NCBI GenBank assembly: GCA_039619475.1
Contig: CM077115.1
Span: 447,939,292 to 448,003,291, forward strand
Source of the DNA: Icerya purchasi
Taxonomy: Eukaryota > Arthropoda > Insecta > Hemiptera > Monophlebidae
Direction: 5' to 3'
Length of the DNA stretch: 64,000 bases
Translations under genes and position numbers: made by a program
Shown here: piece by piece, positions 1-8,205 of the stretch
How positions within the stretch are numbered: the first letter of the stretch is position 1
How the letters are laid out: each line of letters opens with the position of its first letter
Notes under the pieces: generated by a model
Seen by the model: the letters and a program-made list of their open reading frames with translations, nothing else
Told to the model about the DNA's origin: nothing
Databases searched by the model: none

Positions 1-1195
1 GTTCTAGACAGATTTGATTAATGTCAGGGCATTCGTAAAGAAGGTGTTTGACTGTGATGGGGGTGGAGTTGCAGAACTGACAAAGGGGTTCATAGATTTT
101 TAGGAAGAGGTAATTATGGCGATTTTGGCCAGGTTATCTACTATTTCATTTCCCTTGATTCCGATGTGACTGGGTATATGCATTAATTTGATATTAATGT
201 TTCGAGATTTTAGCTTGTTTAATTGTTGATGAATATCTTGGATAAATTTGTCAGTTGAAAAAATGTTCAGGATGGATGTTAGTGAGCTTACTGAGTAGTC
301 GCTTTGGATTAGATAATTTTTGCATTTTTCTTTCGTTTTTATGCTTTTCAAACAATGAAAAGTTGCTAATTATTCGGCTGTATAGTTAGAGGAGGATTTA
401 TGAAGTTTGAAGTTTTTAACCTCTCCATTTATACAAAAAGCATATTCAGTATATTGATTTCCGATTTTTGACCCATCTGTAAAGCGTGGCACATAATTTG
501 AAAAATTAGTAACTTTTTCGTGATAACGATTTTTAATTATATGGTGAGGGACTCCGGATTTACTGTAGTTTATTAAAGAAAAATCTATGTCTGGGGTTTG
601 TAATAACCGGAATGGAAATTTTGGATATTCTTGGTTCAGGTTTGAAAAATTGAGTTCATTATTTTTTAGAAAAGACAGGAAATTGGTGATTGGTTTTTCA
701 GCCTGCCGCGAAGGGTTTTTAATGTACGAATTTATTAAGTTTTGTATTGGATTTGTTGGGTTAGTTGCAGCAGATAGGAGAAACCTGTTTATGATCAAAT
801 ATTTCCTAAATTGTGGAGGAAGTTCAGCTGCTTCGCAGAATATACTATCTATTGGTGAGGATGGTAGAGCTCCGATACACATTCGTATGGCTGCGTTTTG
901 TATTAGTTTTATGATGGCCAAGGTTTTGTCGGATACTTTATTGAGAGCTGGATATCCATATTCGATTTTACTCCGAATGAGAGATCTATAAAATTGTATT
1001 AGTAATTTTCTGGATCAATTGTATTTGGGCTTATTAATAGTTTTAATTATATTGAGGGTTTTCATTAAGTCTTTTTTCAGTCCTAGATAGTGGGGAGTCC
1101 AAGATAATTTACTATCAAAGGTTAGCCCAAGAAATTTAGTACATGGTTTAACTTCGAGAGTACGTCCATTGAATTTAAGAAGTTTTCTTTGATGG
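1..1195 (-). pseudogene. LINE ORF2 3' part: RT thumb and RNase H, I-superfamily-like
   Basis: Read on the minus strand this carries the end of a LINE polymerase. A KFLGLTFDSKLSW block (about 1090-1150) marks the end of the RT domain. A connection region follows, then RNase H with FTDGSK near 465, QSDYS near 290 and HIPSHIGIKGNEIVDNLA near 125-180. A Cys/His finger (PLCQFCN, then H and C) lies near 25-90. At least three in-frame stops break it, near 1040, 370 and 100. The endonuclease and RT core are missing: upstream the sequence jumps directly to ORF1, so this copy has a large internal deletion. The 3' end lies outside the window. The RNase H type points to the I superfamily; the exact clade is inferred. 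Confidence 0.8.
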
Positions 1196-2160
1196 GTTTG
1201 AGTAGTTTAGTTATCGAAGTCGGATCCTCTTCAATTTTCATTTTTTTGGTTTTTTTCTGCTTCTTCTCGGGCGACGTAATAGAAATTGGTAGATTCATTG
1301 CTGGTTCGGAATGACTTAATTCTGCTAGTTTATTTTCAATACTCTCTGTAGTCTTCGTACTGTAATAGCCACAGCAGTTAAACACGGTACAGGATGCTGC
1401 TTTCACAAGAAAAAGAAAATACTCTCTGTAAGAGTCGGCTGTTGAGGAATAACCTTTACTTCGTTATCGATATTTCTTGAACTATATAACGAGATGATAT
1501 CGGATGGAGGTGGTCACTTTTTAGAGTGATTTGTGGGTGATATAATCTCGTCGGTTTTGTCAACGATATCCATGCTTGTATTGTTATTTTCGGGTAGGGT
1601 TTGTGATTCGTCTTGGTTGCTGTAGGAGAATTCACAGTTTTGAGAAGTACGCCGTAATTGGTGGCACACGTAATATTTCGCTTGATCATCGTGTTGAAAA
1701 ATACCCGGTAGTTTTCACCGACATATGTAATAATTTCCGAGAGAGGTAGTTTTTCGGACATTTCTGGCGGAATGTAGACGAATCGTTTCTTAGAGAGGAG
1801 GTTTGTTAGTCCTTCTTCTTGTGTTAGTCGGAGAAATTTCATTTCAGAAAGAGAAGCAACACCATGCGATTTCATCAGTTTTATTATCTCTTCGTGTGGT
1901 ACATGTGGAGGTACGTTGGTGATTATTGTTTTCTTATCATTAATTTGTTTGTGGACTACTTCAATTTCGCCACCGTCGTTCATGAATTTTTCGGCAATTT
2001 CTCTGGTTTTAATGTACATTCTGACGCGATCTTTTGAAATTTTCATGCAGTCAACTATATTACCTGCTCCACCGATTTTATCTCCTACTCTCTTTGCATA
2101 GTATGTTGCCGGGAGTCCGATGATGTAAGGAAAGATAATAGCTTGATGTTTAGAGGGGGA
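1196..2160 (-). pseudogene. LINE ORF1 (gag-like) remnant of the same element
   Basis: The minus strand encodes a Lys/Glu-rich protein with the segments YAKRVGDKIGGAGNIV (near 2060-2105), KTIITNVPPHVPHEEIIKLM (near 1880-1930) and KRFVYIPPEMSEKLPL. This resembles the RNA-binding part of LINE gag proteins. One frame is open from 2046 to 1456, then the reading frame shifts. The carboxyl part (TESIENKLAELSHSEP, then a Lys-rich tail) continues to about 1200 but is split by a 67-bp insertion at 1351-1417. The join to RT-thumb sequence near 1190 shows that the ORF1 end, endonuclease and most of the RT were lost. Assignment as ORF1 rests on position, composition and the following RNase H region. No zinc knuckle is left. 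Confidence 0.6.
1351..1417 (+). mobile_element. 67-bp retro-insertion with 13-bp target-site duplication
   Basis: The direct repeat AATACTCTCTGTA occurs at 1338-1350 and 1418-1430. Removing the 67 bases between them plus one repeat restores an uninterrupted ORF1 reading frame on the minus strand (LTESI joined to ENKLAELS). The insert ends in a short A-rich stretch (AAGAAAAAGAA) on the plus strand, as expected for the extreme 3' end of a poly(A) retroelement. I cannot assign the source family. Confidence 0.7.
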
Positions 2161-3323
2161 AAAGTGTCAACTTTGAGGATAGCGGAGAAGGTTTTACGGT
2201 TTGATTCCGGTCTATAGTCAGAACCGGATCCAGTTTGAGTCGTTGTCATTGTCTATGAAACTCCGGCTTGGTCTAGCCAAGACCGGCACGGAAGGGAAGA
2301 TCATAGTACTTACGGTAAAAATAACCGATTGTACCGCTACAACGATAGAGAACGGTAAAGAGTTTGTAATAAATATGGTACTTACGATTTGTTAATCGAC
2401 TTTTCCGGTTGCGACGTTAAAGATTTTATCAGCGACGCGTTAGCGATAACATAGAATACCACGAACCGCAGTGAACACGTTTACACCGTAACACGTTATC
2501 ACAAATGTACTATCTGATTTCATCAAATTCGTTTTTTAATTCAAAGATCTATACAAACGGATCGGTTGCCAGTGTTCATATCACTTCGTATGGGATTGAT
2601 GTGGGTAAGATCAGCTGGTAATCAAACTGAATATAAAGTAAGGTAATGCGGTTTCTGCATTACAAACGATATTCCAGCAACCATTGTGCATGATGACCAA
2701 CAGTACCGATGAAAGTAGGCGGATGAGTTCGATTCTCTTTGAGATTAGCTTTCATTATTCCACATTTTTTGATGTACAATTTGATTTCAGACCGGGCTGA
2801 AGCAATCCGACTTTTATTTTTCTTCGCTTTTATTGTTTTTCTGAAACGAGACCGGTTTTTAATGCGTTACCTCTGATTTGGTACCTAACTATTCGACTAC
2901 TAAAACGACACTATTCAGAGGGACAAACATAATAATTCATGATGACGACATTAAATGCATTTAGTGAAAAATAGAGGACTTACGCGGAGGGGATTTAGAA
3001 ATGAAAAAGACCATCAGTTGCAACTACAAAAGATTTCATTCGCAGCTATTTTTTAAACTGTTCTTCCGTAAGAAAGACCATTGAGGTAGATCGAGGTGTT
3101 TCCCATTACTGAAGCCTGGTATATTCCATCTGACGAGGATAGATCTAAGTGCACTGGCCTTTTCCAGACCGCAGGTGTACTAGATTTATGTGCAGAGCTG
3201 AAAAAGCTAGTGCACATCCGATCCGAATTGTTCTCTGCATCGTATTTAACGATTTCCCGTTCTAATAAAACATTAAATTGTGTCCGAGAATAAAAATGTT
3301 GATCGGAGCGTTTTGCAGGAACA
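2161..3323. other. Unassigned low-copy DNA, possible 3' UTR of the minus-strand host gene
   Basis: I recognise no transposon protein here. AATAAA polyadenylation-like hexamers occur on the minus strand near 2813 and 2829, about 500 bases after the proposed host stop codon at 3324. A 92-codon minus-strand open frame (3053-3331) has an ordinary amino-acid mix but no recognised domain, and would lie mostly within that 3' UTR. Donor-like motifs near 2311, 2372 and 2972 have no convincing coding partner. Confidence 0.3.
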
Positions 3324-3345
3324 TCATGCACCCTCTATGTGAACG
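3324..3345 (-). CDS. Candidate terminal coding exon of the host secreted-protein gene
   Basis: On the minus strand a strong acceptor (pyrimidine-rich tract ending GTTTTAG) stands just before 3345. The preceding exon (5545-5673) ends two bases into a codon, so one base here completes it. Six further codons (VHIEGA) follow, then TGA at 3326-3324. This would end a protein of about 137 residues. The exon is very short and there is no other support, so it is a suggestion based on splice-site quality and phase only. Another exon in the 5545-3345 interval could be missed. Confidence 0.3.
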
Positions 3346-5176
3346 CTAAAACGACATGAACAGAAAGTTAACTTTTCTGAAACCCGCTTTTTGTTTTCAT
3401 GCAAATTTTTCGTGGATCTGTTGTAATGGTAAATAATAAACAAGTTATTATAACATTGAAGTTGATTGACGAAAGCAGCTAATAAAATTTTTTGCCCTGT
3501 TTTAAGTTGATCTCGGCAGCGAATATACTTAGTTCTTAAATTACCGCGATTTGCGAAATATTTAGACGTAAATTAATATAGAAAATAATAATTCTTATAT
3601 AATTATAGTTACTCTTTAGTCTTTGCCTGTGGAAACGGATATTTCCAGAATGACTCGAAGTGACCTGCACCGACTAGCAAGGCGCCAAGCCGTGGATCAA
3701 ATAATCCCTTATAAAATTTTTCTATTTTTTTTCCCGATTGATCAGAAATCCACCTGAAATAAAATTTATTTCATTAAAATTCAACTTTTTAAAACTTTCT
3801 ACACGACTTTATTACGTTTTCACGAGATTTCTTTCAGTAATTAATTAACTGTATACGAGGGATTAATTTATTAATTTTGTTGATTTCGACTCCTCTGGCC
3901 AATTTTCCCGCACCCGAAAAATTCAACAATACAAACGGTGTTATTTTGAGATACAACCAGAGCTGTTTTAAAAACATTCCTTGATAATCGGTTGTTCCTT
4001 TTCAAAAAATATCCTTCCGTTTTTTCAGATAAAAGTTTGACCCGCTTAATGTCCTACTGTCAACGGACAGTTCAGTAATCCCCATACATTGTCATTTTTT
4101 TCTATTCTGTCATTCGTTTTAAATTTAACTACAGTTCTTTTATTTATGGCTTACCTTCAGGTCCAAAATTCTTATCATCAACTTCACGTTGGTTCTACCT
4201 AAATTCTCTCCAATCTTAACAATTCCTGCCGAATCCGTCATCCTATCCCCTATCTGTTTTTTGTAAATTTCGTTAAAGTCATCATTTCCGCGGTACACGA
4301 CTCCTACCGTTATTAATTTCTATTCTCAAATTTTCAGGAACCGGTGCTTTACACCCAGAAAAATCTACAGCCCTTTAATAATACTCCGAATTTTCCCTTC
4401 AATTTTCTTCACTGTCTTTCCAGAGTATTTATTTTACTTTCAACATTCATAAGTTGAAGTTAAAGAGCAATTACACCGCGTTATCGAAGTTCCTCATATT
4501 TCCTCCGGCAGTGTTGCCGTAGACTGTCCCCTTGAGACTTGACTCTTTTTGGAACCTTTTTATTCCTTTTACTTCTCCGGAATATTTTCAAGCGAGAATT
4601 AGACTACTTTCACTCGAGTGTTCGTAATGAGAGCGGTCCAAAAATAATGAACACAAACGCCGTACAAAAATGTGTATTGTATTACCTTCTCCCCCAGTGG
4701 TTACTTTTTGTCAGCGGTCGAGAAATTTTCCGGTGCATATAAGATACCTTCTTTGTTCATCCCTTAGTGCGTAAGGTAGCAGAACCACTTTACAAAACAG
4801 GACCTTCCGAGTATTTCTTTCAAATTGCAATACAGGTTATCCTCATCATACAAGCTCCTGTTCGCATAAAGCAATTCTACGCTTTATTGGAAATACTTCA
4901 CCGTATACTCTTGGAGAGTGTAAAAAAGTTAAATTCATTAAGATATAAATTTTATGCAGTTGTCTAATTTTAAAACACAACAGTGGTATAATGAAACAAT
5001 ATGTAACAAAAAATCTAAAAATTAAGAAACAAATCCATAAAAACTGAATAATATTAAATGTTCCTCTAATTATCGTGCTCCTTATGGTTTATTAAATACT
5101 TTTCTAAATTTAATTAAAATTAAGGTTATAATTTTAATGCAAGCGAGCAATGCCTTGGAAAGAATTTATAAGTAAG
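3346..5176. other. AT-rich intergenic or intronic DNA
   Basis: There are no clear genes. A short minus-strand open segment near 4155-4310 (including EIYKKQIGDRMTDSAGIV) weakly resembles the ORF1 segment YAKRVGDKIGGAGNIV at 2060-2105, so it may be a relic of a related LINE. The rest shows no recognisable coding or repeat structure. Confidence 0.35.
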
Positions 5177-5475
5177 CATGGGCGTCGCCAGCGGGGGGCA
5201 GGGAGGGGCAGCTGCTCCCCTGGAGCCTTGAAATGTTTCAATCAACTGGTCATGATGAGTATTCATAGGCGTGTAATCATGAACAATTTACCAGAAACCC
5301 ACGAAAATTATGTTTTAATTAATATTTTATTCTTGTTTAATAAAATATTAAGCCTTTACAACTTATAAATTTTATTTTTCCTATAACTCATATCCTCTTT
5401 CTATCATCTTCCCCACCCCCTGGCGGCTGGCAACTCATTTTGCCCTCCCTGGCTCATCGGTTGGCGACGCCCTTG
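5177..5475. mobile_element. 299-bp hAT-type MITE with 8-bp target-site duplication
   Basis: The left end reads CATGGGCGTCGCCA and the right end is the reverse complement of CAAGGGCGTCGCCA, so the termini are inverted repeats (one mismatch in 14). The identical octamer TAAGTAAG flanks the element at 5169-5176 and 5476-5483. An 8-bp duplication and CA-GGGCG termini are typical of hAT transposons. At 299 bp with no transposase remnant it must depend on an autonomous hAT elsewhere. Confidence 0.9.
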
Positions 5476-5544
5476 TAAGTAAGACTGAATTTTCATATTC
5501 TTTTCAAAAATAGGGAAAAGATAAACAACATAATTTATACTTAC

Positions 5545-5673
5545 TTGTTGAGAATGTTAGGTGCATCCTCAATCGACAGATCGATTAGTTCCGTTGGTAC
5601 TTTTGGATTTATTCTTGGACCCGCAAACAGGGAAACGTTTTGGTAATATATTGTTAATTCGCTAGAAAGTAAT
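5545..5673 (-). CDS. Candidate internal exon of a host secreted-protein gene
   Basis: The minus strand shows acceptor TTCGATTTGCAG directly before 5673 and donor GTAAGT directly after 5545 (a perfect consensus start). The 129-nt exon is read as one base finishing a codon, 42 codons (LLSSELTIYYQNVSL... to ...EDAPNILN) and two bases left over. Entry and exit are therefore both phase 2. The entry phase matches the exit phase of the exon at 12473-12663, giving a Lys codon at the join. It resembles no transposon protein I know. The intron separating it from the upstream exon holds a complete LINE (5980-11316). The function is unrecognised: a hydrophilic stretch with a possible N-glycosylation site (NVS). 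Confidence 0.6.
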
Positions 5674-5949
5674 CTGCAAATCGAACAATAATAGGATTTA
5701 AAACCAATTATAATACTGCCCAATTGTACACCATTGTATTAGGTTAACTATTAATTGAATAAAAAATTTCCCTTGACTATACATTGTTCAGTAGTCAATT
5801 TTTTAATATAATGTACGACTGTTTTTAATGTTGCATGGCAATACTTCGTAATAACAGAAATATTGTGTTTTTTGGAATTAAAGCAAAATCGACTTGGAAG
5901 TAACAAAAATTTAATGAGTGGCGCACACAAAGTAAAGAGAAAGGATTTT

Positions 5950-5976
5950 AATATATATATATATATATATATATAA
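5950..5976. repeat. (TA)n microsatellite
   Basis: About a dozen TA dinucleotides lie immediately before the 5' region of the plus-strand LINE. Confidence 0.9.
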
Positions 5977-6474
5977 TATGGTGGGGGGCGTGTGTGATAG
6001 CTTCGTACTCTGTTTAACTACAACGGTCATTAGAGTAGGCGGATATGCCGATTTATTCTTACAGATATTTAACTACTCTGTTGTTTTTAATGAAACGTAT
6101 TGCAGATTTAATTGCAGTCAGCGAATTCTCAAGGATGCTTATAACTGACTTATTATGTAAAATAAGGGGGGAAGTTGAAGCGAGAGTGATTAACAATCAC
6201 AAAGTTCTTGAGAGGTTTAAGCAGTAACACTCTGGTAGCTGAAAGCACTATTCCTAGGGAGATCTCTACTTTTGTAGATACGATCATTTTGTACTTGTGC
6301 GTATAAGGTTCATTATTGTTCGTGTTCATCACTATTTCTTATCAGCTTGTAAGAAAGATAACCGTTATAAACAAGTAAGACGACTTATTTATAACATTAT
6401 TTCATTAACTCGCATGTCAAACTGCGTGTTCGATTAATATTTTATTATTTCCGACTCAAGTTTTTCATCAGAGG

Positions 6475-7272
6475 ATGCCGGCTAAAAAGGGTAATAAACA
6501 ACACATTAAGAGGCAACTAAGCGATAAGAGCGACGAGGCTATTAAAAAAAGGTCGCATCAGGAGGACTCGGAAGATGAGATGGAAAATACCTCGATTGCG
6601 TCGTCAGTTAACGTGATAAAGCGCGAGGTTTGTGAAATGAAAAAGTTCATTGAATTTGTGTCAGACAAGTATGATGTCATGCAGCAGTCAAATCAAGACT
6701 TGTTAACGGAAATTAAAGCTCTACGACAGCAAGTTGAAAAATTAACAAGCGAGCTTCAAAATAAAGACCATCAGATTGCAGAGCTCACAACCACAGTTCA
6801 TCAGCTTGAGCAGTACGGCCGTCGCGAAAATGTTAAGTTGCATGGAATTTCGGAAGAGAAGGATGAGAACTTGCAACGAATTATTATACAAGTTTGCCAG
6901 AAAATTGGGGTCGAGATTAAGGAAGACGATATTGTGGCGACGCACGGGCTACCTTCAAGGAATGTGAGTCTGCCGAAACCGATAATATTGAAAACAACCA
7001 GGAAATTAGCGGATAAAATTTTAGACAAAAAAAGAGAACGCCGAATCTTGGACAAAGAAATTAGTAATAATTTAAGTAGTGAACGACAGGTTTACATAAA
7101 CGAAAATCTGTCGAGGTATTACAAAGATTTGTTATGGAAGGTGAAGCAAAAAGCGAAATTACTGAATTTTCGATTCGTCTGGTCGAAAAGAGGGAAAATT
7201 TACGTTAGGAAGGACCAGGAAGCTCACGTACTTCACATCCGATCCGGAGCGGATTTAAATAAATTATTATAA
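6475..7272 (+). CDS. LINE ORF1: coiled-coil nucleic-acid-binding protein
   Basis: The 265-residue frame starts at ATG 6475 with a basic amino terminus (MPAKKGNKQHIKRQL). Residues about 45-120 form a heptad-like coiled coil (DLLTEIKALRQQVEKLTSEL). A LEQYGRRENVKLHGI block then opens the conserved core common to LINE ORF1 proteins, and a basic carboxyl domain (YYKDLLWKVKQKAKLLNFRF, residues about 205-235) resembles the baculovirus FP-protein-like domain often found in such ORF1s. The expected role is an RNA chaperone that trimerises through the coiled coil and coats element RNA in cytoplasmic particles. The frame is intact. It ends with TAA at 7270, and further stops in the same frame separate it from the middle region. 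Confidence 0.85.
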   Translation: MPAKKGNKQHIKRQLSDKSDEAIKKRSHQEDSEDEMENTSIASSVNVIKREVCEMKKFIEFVSDKYDVMQQSNQDLLTEIKALRQQVEKLTSELQNKDHQIAELTTTVHQLEQYGRRENVKLHGISEEKDENLQRIIIQVCQKIGVEIKEDDIVATHGLPSRNVSLPKPIILKTTRKLADKILDKKRERRILDKEISNNLSSERQVYINENLSRYYKDLLWKVKQKAKLLNFRFVWSKRGKIYVRKDQEAHVLHIRSGADLNKLL

Positions 7273-7284
7273 ATGTTATTATAA

Positions 7285-8178
7285 ATGTTGTTAGTTTTCG
7301 TGTATGCAGGAATGAATGTGGTGCGCGTGTATTGTGTCGATCTACGGCGTCGGCTGGGCAATGTGGTTAAGGGAGTGTATATGCGTGAAGATGATAAGAG
7401 GAAATCCGAGATCTCTGTAAAAGTGCAGTGTGTGATGGTATGTGTGCGATGGGAAGTGTGCGTAATGTATGCTGATGTTTATAAGTTTGTCTGTGAGTTC
7501 AGTTGGTGTAGAACGGTTCAGTGGTACTCTAGAGTCGATGAGGTATGTCTGTCAGTTGGTCGATGCGAAATAGTGTGTTTTTGTTCTTTGTTGTATGATG
7601 CAGATACGGAAAGAAAGTTCAGACGTTTAAAATCGAATGTTGTTGACGTGAGAGAGAACCGTGAGCGTGTAGTGTCAGAAAGTGCAACTGTCGCTTGGCC
7701 GGAGTCGTATCTTTATTGTAAGGGGCTTCGTGCGGTGGTGGTTAATTTGTTGCTATTCACTATTTCCTTCTTCTGTTTTATTTTAGATGCACTCCATTGC
7801 GATAAAATTAAATCGATTTTTTCTATGTATATAGTGTACAGAGCGTTCAATTGTAATTTGTCAGTGAGTGTGCGGAAGTGTGATTGTGTCTATATAATGT
7901 GGGTGTGTTTATATGTGTATACTAGATATTCTGTCTTATATACGAGTAAATATCGGTATATTAATATCCTAGTCCAATTACTGATAATTTTGGCGATTAG
8001 TAGTGCAACATCGATAACCGTTTTCCGAATACAATCTGTGATAGCTCAATATTTGTCGAAATATGATCAATTCTTTTCCTCTATACCGTACTTTAACGTT
8101 ACACTATTGTCGTCTATAATTCAATTTTGCAAAAAAGAGAAAGAAGAAAAAAAAAAAAAAAACTATCTTTTCCAGTAA
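7285..8178 (+). CDS. Unexplained 297-codon open frame between LINE ORF1 and ORF2
   Basis: An uninterrupted frame lies in exactly the same phase as ORF1 (6475) and ORF2 (8188/8206), separated from them only by clustered stops at 7270-7284 and 8176-8184. The DNA is GT-rich, and the other frames contain many TGA and TAG codons, which makes 297 open codons unlikely by chance. The predicted product is Cys-, Val- and Tyr-rich. It has two membrane-like hydrophobic stretches (VVVNLLLFTISFFCFILDAL, about residues 151-170, and ILVQLLIILAISSATSITVF, about 225-245) and a Lys-rich tail from an A run. I recognise no family. It could be a third ORF, an ORF1 extension reached by stop read-through, or a biased spacer that is open by accident. 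Confidence 0.4.
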   Translation: MLLVFVYAGMNVVRVYCVDLRRRLGNVVKGVYMREDDKRKSEISVKVQCVMVCVRWEVCVMYADVYKFVCEFSWCRTVQWYSRVDEVCLSVGRCEIVCFCSLLYDADTERKFRRLKSNVVDVRENRERVVSESATVAWPESYLYCKGLRAVVVNLLLFTISFFCFILDALHCDKIKSIFSMYIVYRAFNCNLSVSVRKCDCVYIMWVCLYVYTRYSVLYTSKYRYINILVQLLIILAISSATSITVFRIQSVIAQYLSKYDQFFSSIPYFNVTLLSSIIQFCKKEKEEKKKKNYLFQ

Positions 8179-8205
8179 TAATAGCTTTTGATTCTCTTCT
8201 CAAAT

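Noticed and set aside
3053..3331. 92-codon minus-strand open frame with ordinary composition
   Set aside because: No domain recognised, no acceptor in the right phase for it, and it is bounded by a stop in the middle of the proposed terminal exon. It may simply be 3' UTR.
4155..4310. Minus-strand segment ending in GTAAGC, possible host exon
   Set aside because: Phase does not fit the neighbouring exon, and the text weakly resembles the LINE ORF1 segment near 2060-2105, so a transposon relic is more likely.
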